Source: Heterobilharzia americana (lineage: Eukaryota > Platyhelminthes > Trematoda > Strigeidida > Schistosomatidae). Taken from it: DNA of 64,000 bases. Shown here piece by piece: positions 58,480 to 64,000 of the stretch. The stretch's first letter is position 1; each line of letters begins with the position of its first letter. Under the pieces are notes generated by a model. It was not told where the DNA came from. It saw only the letters and a list, made by a program, of their open reading frames with translations, and made no database searches. A program made the translations under genes and the position numbers. The DNA is taken from contig OX104128.1 in NCBI GenBank assembly GCA_944470555.2, positions 62,193,257 to 62,257,256 of the forward strand, read 5' to 3'.

Positions 58480-61400
58480 TATCAACTGTCTCCTCTTTTG
58501 ACTTCACTTCTTGACACTAACATTACACTACCTATGTCTTCTTCAACCCCACACACTGCGATCACATTGGAGGTCTCAACGTCCAAACTTTATGCCAGGT
58601 CGGACAGCAGGCATCGCTTGGCAAGACTAGAATTTCGAGTCATGGATGTATGCGGTGTCTGAGACAAGCATACAAGATACGGGTGTAGCCTCACATGGCC
58701 AATGCAGTAAATTCCCGAAATTCACTTAACGATTGTCCGGAGATTTAATGGCTAGTTCTCATCGACTCTAATGTAGCGTGGTATTATGTTCTCCAACAGA
58801 AAACGCATTTTTCAACTGCATACCAATCAATCTATGTGCTGTTCGACTCAAAGGATCTGTAAAAACTAGGAGCTATGTGAGACTTGCAAACACCTATTCG
58901 TAATCTCTACCTAGCCCCCCCCCCCCTCCCACCGACTCCAATTAGGATGACACGAAGGATGAACTCCACCAAAGCTGTTAACTATCCTACATAAATCAAA
59001 ACGTTCAGATATAGACGTATTAGCAGGCAACTTCAACACAAGTACGAGGTCTTTGTCAACTGGAAATGTATCCTAGAGGTATCTATAGGATCTCACGCCA
59101 ACAAACTGACAACGCGGGTCGTCTCTTTCACTTTTGTTCTGACAATCACTTGTTTCTGGACAGCACTGAATTCAAGTTTAAGGAAAAACACTATCTCACA
59201 TGAAGTTCACCGACACCAAACCAACGATGAACACATATAGGTCATGTAGCCAAAAGACAACCGATTTGCACTCTAACCACGCGTTAGTACAGGCACGTGT
59301 ATGTCCGTGCCCTACCGATCACAGAAAACAGGCGGAAATGATTCCTCGACTGGAAGATGAGAACATCAAGTACGTATTTATGGAGGAGATGGCTAAGCAT
59401 TTATCTGAATATCACAGCAATCCTCATCCTGATGAAGTTTGGTATGACATTCAATCTGCTGTAGAAATAGCAGCAAGAACAGTTGGTAACCGACATCCTA
59501 AGGTTAGGAAACGTTAATGGATTTCCACAATCTCATCAAAAATGATTGATGAAAGAACACTCACTCCAGCTGGCTCTGACCACTATGAGGAGCGAAAACA
59601 CCTCAGTCATATGCATTCAGTAACCTTTTGCAGGTTCCTTCAGTCGACAATTAGCCACGCCTATGGTTTCAGGGTTAATGATACTACCTGGCTGACCAAA
59701 CTTCGGCAGGTGGGGCAGTGTTAGAAGTTCTATTCCATTGAACGAAAGTTAAGTGCCTAGATCAATGAACCACAGGTCAAACGCAAATTGAATAAAAGTC
59801 TTTGCAGTGGTCATGATCAGTGGTGAAAACGAGAGAGATTAATAAGGCATCAGCATGAGGTAACACCCGGTAACTATTTATGCTTATTAAGGACACCGGT
59901 AAGAAGATGATGGTTAGTGAAGCCATTGCCGACAAAGATGGTCACCCTGACAATCTCTCAGGACAGACGGCTAGAACGTTGGGCAGAATATTTTGAAGAA
60001 CAGCTAAACTAGCCTTCAGTCAAGCTTTAGTTGCCCAGCATCATGTTAAAACCTGAATGTGACATAGATGTCGGCCCTCCAACTCTCCTCGAAGTTGAGA
60101 AAGCTGCTTCAAACCGAAAATGACGCAAAGCACCAGGATCCAATGGCTTGCCACCAGAAACCTTTAAGGATAAAGGTGGAAAATTACTGAGAAGAATAAC
60201 GAGAGTACTAGTTAGCGTACGTAAATCAGAGGTAGACCCGTTAGGCTGGTCTACTTCACTCATCACTCCAGTCTATAAGAAGGGAGAGGAGTCTTCCTGT
60301 GACAACTACAGGGGAATCAGTTTGACTAATGCTGTATCCAAGATCCTTGGTCCCATAGTTATTCGACGCCTAACTGGAGATCGAAAACAGCAAACTCGAG
60401 AAGACTGTGAAGGCTTCAAGCTTGGAAAAGGGTGCATTGATCAATTTTTCACCCTTCGACAAGTTATGAAACATAAACTTACTTACCGATTGCCAGCACT
60501 AGTCATATTTCTTGACCTGAAGGCCGCATTTGACCCTGTCAACGGTGATGTGTTGTGGAAGTGTCTGACTGTGAAAGGAGTACCGAGTAAGTTACACTAA
60601 TCAAATATCTTCACTCAAACACAGACGTGTAGAGGCTTATGGAGAGTTTTCATTTGAACTAACGATAACTGGCTTTGTCCGCCAGAGATGCCCACTGTCA
60701 ACATTCCTGTTCAACTTCATTATATATGTACTAAAAGACATAACCTTAGGTATCTCTGAATTCACATAGATTCATTTACTCCCTAGAGTGATTCTGGTTG
60801 ACTTGAACTACACAGAGGACACTGTCCTGCTGGGTTAAAACACTGTCAGAATGCAGTCCTCTGAATGCTTTGAGCGGGATATGTTTGGCATGCATTTTGC
60901 ACCCGTCAAATGCAAGACGATGCTCCAGGGCTGGCCTGTTCCAGCTGCTCCGAGTTTAAGGATAGGCAATGAAGTGGTGGAATGCGCCGACTGCTTCATC
61001 TACATGAGAAGTTGCATCACCTCGAATGGGCTACTCGTGGAAGAAATCTCGGTTCGGATACGAAAGGTCCGTTCGGCATTTGCTAACTACCATCGTCTCT
61101 GGTGCCGATTGAAGAGATATTCGACTACCTATCAAAGAACGAGTATATGAGCTGTAGTCCATCCTGTTCTGTTATACCGCTGTGAGACATTGAATGTAAA
61201 AGATACCAAGAGATCACAGGCTTTTGAACACGCACGTCTTCTTAGCATTCCTTGTGTATGATGGAATCAATGTGAGCGACGTAGAGGATATGTAAAAAAG
61301 CAATAGACAAGGAAGGAAAGGCGGATAATGAGGTCTCGAACTTTCAGACTGAGTGGCTTGGATATATATATCTTGCGCATGCCGAGTCAGCAACCGTATC

Positions 61401-61790
61401 GTCGCGCAATGCTAGGAGAAGTTGGATAAGGCAAGAAGGCTGAGGGTGATTAGACAGGACGTTTTTCTATTATATGAAGTCTCTATTGGTCTGACCCGTA
61501 TTAGGAAGTGCAAACTGCCTGGTTAGGTTCCCCGAGACGATAGGGATCAATGGTTGCAGACCCCTGGTAAAACCGCTGAAAATCGGTTATAATGACGTAG
61601 ATATATTCACTCCCTGACGTTTTTTAAAGCTTGAATGTTCTGACCAACCTTCATTTTTTAAGTTTTGTCGCTTCGGATACTTTGAGATCCATCATTTTCT
61701 AGCCACTTATTTCCTGTGAAATGTAGTGACTTGAACCGTTGCACTTCTGCGTGAAATTCCAAGTTGATTTTGTCTGTTTATCTGAAATGT
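58480..61790 (+). mobile_element. RTE/SR2-like non-LTR retrotransposon, leader-truncated, with an internal insertion
   Basis: Decayed endonuclease in 58560-59030. Linker 59200-59600 (LEDENIKYVFMEEMAKHLSE). Best RT block in the window at 60148-60600: EESSCDNYRGISLTNAVSKI, CIDQFFTLRQVM and motif A VIFLDLKAAFDPVNGDVLW. Later 60851-61150 (FIYMRSCITSNGLLVEEISV). The YADD box is unreadable. A foreign insert of about 170 bp splits the linker near 59605-59775. It ends about 220 bp from RALGAPB exon b. Confidence 0.85.
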
Positions 61791-62008
61791 ACATACTGGT
61801 AAAATCGACTTTACATCTCGATTGCAACAATATATAGATGACCAACACCGTTGCCAAAGGAAATTGTTAATTCAAAGAAAAAACAGATCTTGGGAAACCA
61901 ACAAGTTAGTTAAAATCAGTTTATGAATAACCTAGAGAATATAAAATACACTAACTCAACTAAGTGACCAAGTAGATAAAACATGGGATAAAGACTCAAT
62001 CATCAAAC

Positions 62009-62342
62009 CTGTGGAGGCATGTGACACTTCTGATGAGTCGGTACTGACAGAGTATTGTGGGACTGGTAAACTTTGACCCAATGTTGTGAACATCACCTTC
62101 GGTTGATCACTTAACGGTTCGGTATCACGTGGAAGAAAATAGTAAACCAAAGAGAATAACAAGGATTTTAGAAAACGTAATGGCTGTTTTTGAAGAATCA
62201 ATGGGATTGGTGGTGTCGGACTGCCTGATTGTGAAGGACTTGTAGAAGAGTTGAGAGATTTAATCCAATAACAATAAATATGTGCACTGTGTTTAACAAC
62301 ATCCCAATTATCAGGTGACATTGTCAATCCATAAGTGATAGC
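62009..62342 (-). CDS. RALGAPB: RALGAPB homologue, exon b
   Basis: 334-nt exon after a 43-nt intron (acceptor CACCCATACAG). It starts in phase 0 with AITYGLTMSPDNWDVV and continues through HSAHIYCYWIKSL, LLFSLVYYFLPRD and LGQSLPVPQYS. The order matches the vertebrate N-terminal segment VICYGLTLPLDGDTVKYC, then the alpha-helical NLFVPR region. It ends ACAG|GTTTGA in phase 1. A Ser/Pro-rich stretch (TSPSQSGSPTPPIP) is a low-complexity insertion that I do not expect in vertebrates. Together with exon a this is the best-supported anchor for the gene identity at the right-hand side of the window. Confidence 0.88.
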
Positions 62343-62385
62343 CTGTATGGGTGAAAATATCATTAAAAAAACTCGACATCAATAC
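62343..62385 (-). other. 43-nt micro-intron between exons a and b
   Basis: Begins GTATTG and ends CATACAG. Removing it joins two phase-0 exons into a continuous family-like segment. The unspliced DNA is also open and would add about 14 codons, so retention would not shift the frame. Very short introns near the 5' end are a known feature of schistosome genes. Confidence 0.8.
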
Positions 62386-62530
62386 AAATTTGAGTATGTT
62401 CAGTCTTAATTCAAAGTAGAATGATATATCTGTAGGGGTCTTTAAGCCATCAGTGAATAAAGTGAGAAATATTTTTCTCTGCAGATCACGTTTCATGGTT
62501 TCTTCGGAATATTTCAAATCGAAAAGTGAA
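62386..62530 (-). CDS. RALGAPB: RALGAPB homologue, most upstream exon seen (exon a)
   Basis: Partial N-terminal exon of the Ral GTPase-activating complex beta subunit, a non-catalytic partner needed for the alpha subunit to switch off Ral GTPases. Read on the minus strand the exon follows a pyrimidine-rich acceptor (TTTGTTTCCAG) and starts with the last base of a split codon. It then runs 48 codons without a stop and ends in phase 0 before a GTATTG donor. It contains SEETMKRDLQRKIFLTLF and ends ELRLNILKF, which continues directly into AITYGLTM of the next exon. That parallels EVKWTMEVICYGLTL in the vertebrate protein. The preceding exon must end in phase 2 and encode the start; I did not find it in 62.5-64 kb. 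Confidence 0.75.
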
Positions 62531-62559
62531 CTGGAAACAAATTTAACCACCTACTTGAT

Positions 62560-62725
62560 AGATGAGAGTTAGTGAAGTTGTCGCTCATTGATCTAAGCAC
62601 TCAACTCAACATCAATTAGTCATGGGTTCAAAATTCACCCCACCTACTGAGGTTTGAACAGCCATCACTTGAAAGTCGCGGCTCACCGCCAAATCCAATA
62701 ACCAACACACTCCAGTCGAGTTGTA
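62560..62725. repeat. Possible tRNA-like short element remnant
   Basis: CGCTCATTGATCTAAGCACT followed 30 bp later by ATGGGTTCAAAATTCACCCC has box A/box B spacing like the F4 copies, but the body is not clearly shared. It lies directly outside the acceptor of exon a. Confidence 0.4.
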
Positions 62726-63004
62726 TTCATCAAATGTAAGTGGATCTAATACATTTTATCGTTTTTTTTTTATACATCTTGTCTTGGTACTCAAAAGTAA
62801 TCACGTCTGTTAACAATCAGATGAGGAACTGATCTGTAGGTGAATTAATCCTGGAAGAAACCAATATCATACATGTGCATGCGATCACAGTTTTTATTAA
62901 AGTCAACAATACCTTACAAGTATAATAGATGCATTTGTAACATATCAGTGTCTTGTGAATAAAGAGTACTACTCATTTAGTGGCTTGTAGAGAGGAATTG
63001 ATTT

Positions 63005-63320
63005 GAAAGTAGTTTTAACCACAGATTGGTATCAATCGAATAATCATTCAAAACCTGGATAACGGTCACGCTATATCGCGAATTAATATAAGTATGAAAA
63101 TGTAAACCACTGAATTTCAACCAAGTAGATTATTGGTATACCCGACCTATTGCGAAAACTAATAATCTCGGGTTCGATTGCCGGTGGGGTCTTGGGTGTG
63201 CAGTACTGAGGAGTCTCGAATCAGTGGGGGAGGGGGGGGGGGGGGAAATCCCCAACACTCCAAGGATTTCGACGATTTTCTAACTAATATTTATTCGTGA
63301 CGAAAACTACTTTCAAAAGA
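63005..63320. repeat. F2 element, decayed, with G tract
   Basis: TTTGAAAGTAGTTTTAACCA at the left and CGAAAACTACTTTCAAA at the right are inverted. A plus B box (GGGTTCGATTGCCGG) is present. The hammerhead is broken inside by an expanded G run (63224-63245). Confidence 0.65.
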
Positions 63321-63339
63321 TTTCGCAGCTTTTAGTTCC

Positions 63340-63565
63340 CTGTCGTTGATTGGACCGAATAGATCGGCCACTATTCGCATACGGGCTCCTATGCAGATGC
63401 CTCAATACTCTCGGTAATTTCATTTGACTCTTAAAGTGATGACCTTTGGGTTCGATTCCCAGTGAAAAGAACTTCACCAACTAGGAGGTATGTACACCCA
63501 GTTGGCGAGTTTTAAATGGGATGAAATACACGTCCTGAATTCCACTACTGGTCACTATCCATCAC
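63340..63565 (+). repeat. F1 element with unique block, shortened
   Basis: Unique block (CATACGGGCTCCTATGCAGA), no reversed arm, then a forward B box (GGGTTCGATTCCCAG) and a plus hammerhead remnant 63496-63540 (GTTGGCGAG, GATGAAAT). Core lost. Confidence 0.65.
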
Positions 63566-63569
63566 GACT

Positions 63570-64000
63570 TTCAAAAGAGTAATATCTTGTTTTTATTCCA
63601 TAATTCGCCTTATCTAAAATACTAAGACGTATGAGTGTAGCAGATAATGGTTTGTACTCAACTGTTACATCAAGCGTAGCCAGTCTCTGGCAAACATTGA
63701 ACTCAAAGACTTTCCTTCTTAGGAGAGAGTAGGCTTACTAGTCAAAGTCGAATTTCATTCAAACCTTATGTTTATCTTAACTAATGTACTATATTTCGTT
63801 TTTTGCTTCATCCCATTTTCGTCCTATGGCTTTCAACAGCTCTTGATTGACCCATTTCCCTTCCCGTGTTTTTTGTCTAGTTGCTGTGTACCTTATTGTG
63901 CTCATGTGCAGCTTTCTGACTTGAAGTGTTATGCCAATTTTAACTGGTTTGACTTGAGACAATTGAAACCGATAGTTCAAGAACATTTAGTGACATGACC
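63570..64000. other. Right edge, unassigned frames
   Basis: Overlapping frames on both strands (plus 63768-63998; minus 63986-63789 with GKWVNQELLKAIGRKWDEA). The minus one may be a retrotransposon linker remnant. I could not match either to the missing N-terminal exon of RALGAPB. Confidence 0.3.

Noticed and set aside
58919..58930. C tract as a regulatory or structural signal
   Set aside because: A simple homopolymer run within a decayed endonuclease region of the RTE copy; likely replication slippage.
63789..63986. Missing first coding exon of RALGAPB
   Set aside because: No similarity to the expected N-terminus and no donor in the required phase 2 that I could place.

Overview
The window looks like intronic DNA from a blood fluke (Schistosoma or a close schistosomatid). 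The evidence is an AT-rich background, one host gene with tiny and giant introns together, abundant RTE/SR2-type non-LTR retrotransposons, Penelope-like fragments, and many dispersed tRNA-headed repeats of the Sm-alpha kind that carry hammerhead ribozymes. No bacterial-style genes, rRNA or CRISPR are present. The species is not determined.

One protein-coding gene crosses almost the whole window on the minus strand. Eleven exons (62530 down to 1749) join in compatible phases into about 808 codons that match, in order, the N-terminal half of the beta subunit of the Ral GTPase-activating complex (RALGAPB). The first coding exon lies beyond the right edge or was not found. The C-terminal half, including the Rap/Ran-GAP-like domain expected in this family, lies beyond the left edge. 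Intron sizes run from about 31 and 43 nt to 21.6 kb.

The introns are packed with mobile DNA. RTE-like elements: 31.07-34.64 kb (plus), 47.3-51.09 kb (minus, nearly full length but lacking RT motif A), 58.48-61.79 kb (plus), and about a dozen truncated pieces. A second, younger-looking non-LTR lineage lies at 42.6-44.67 kb and ends in an AAT tract. Penelope-like pieces with GIY-YIG-type signatures lie at 21.2, 26.5-27.2 and 42.3 kb. Three tRNA-like short-element groups are also present.

The most striking signal is a population of hammerhead ribozymes. Family F1 (Sm-alpha-like, 8 loci) and family F2 (13 loci) share one plan: a tRNA-like B box, then a type I hammerhead with a minimal stem III. 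Both occur mostly as inverted head-to-head pairs, so a transcript would fold back and carry one ribozyme on each strand. F2 has sequence-intact hammerheads at 55391-55436 (plus) and 22792-22837 (minus). A third hammerhead type is at 52721-52769 (minus).
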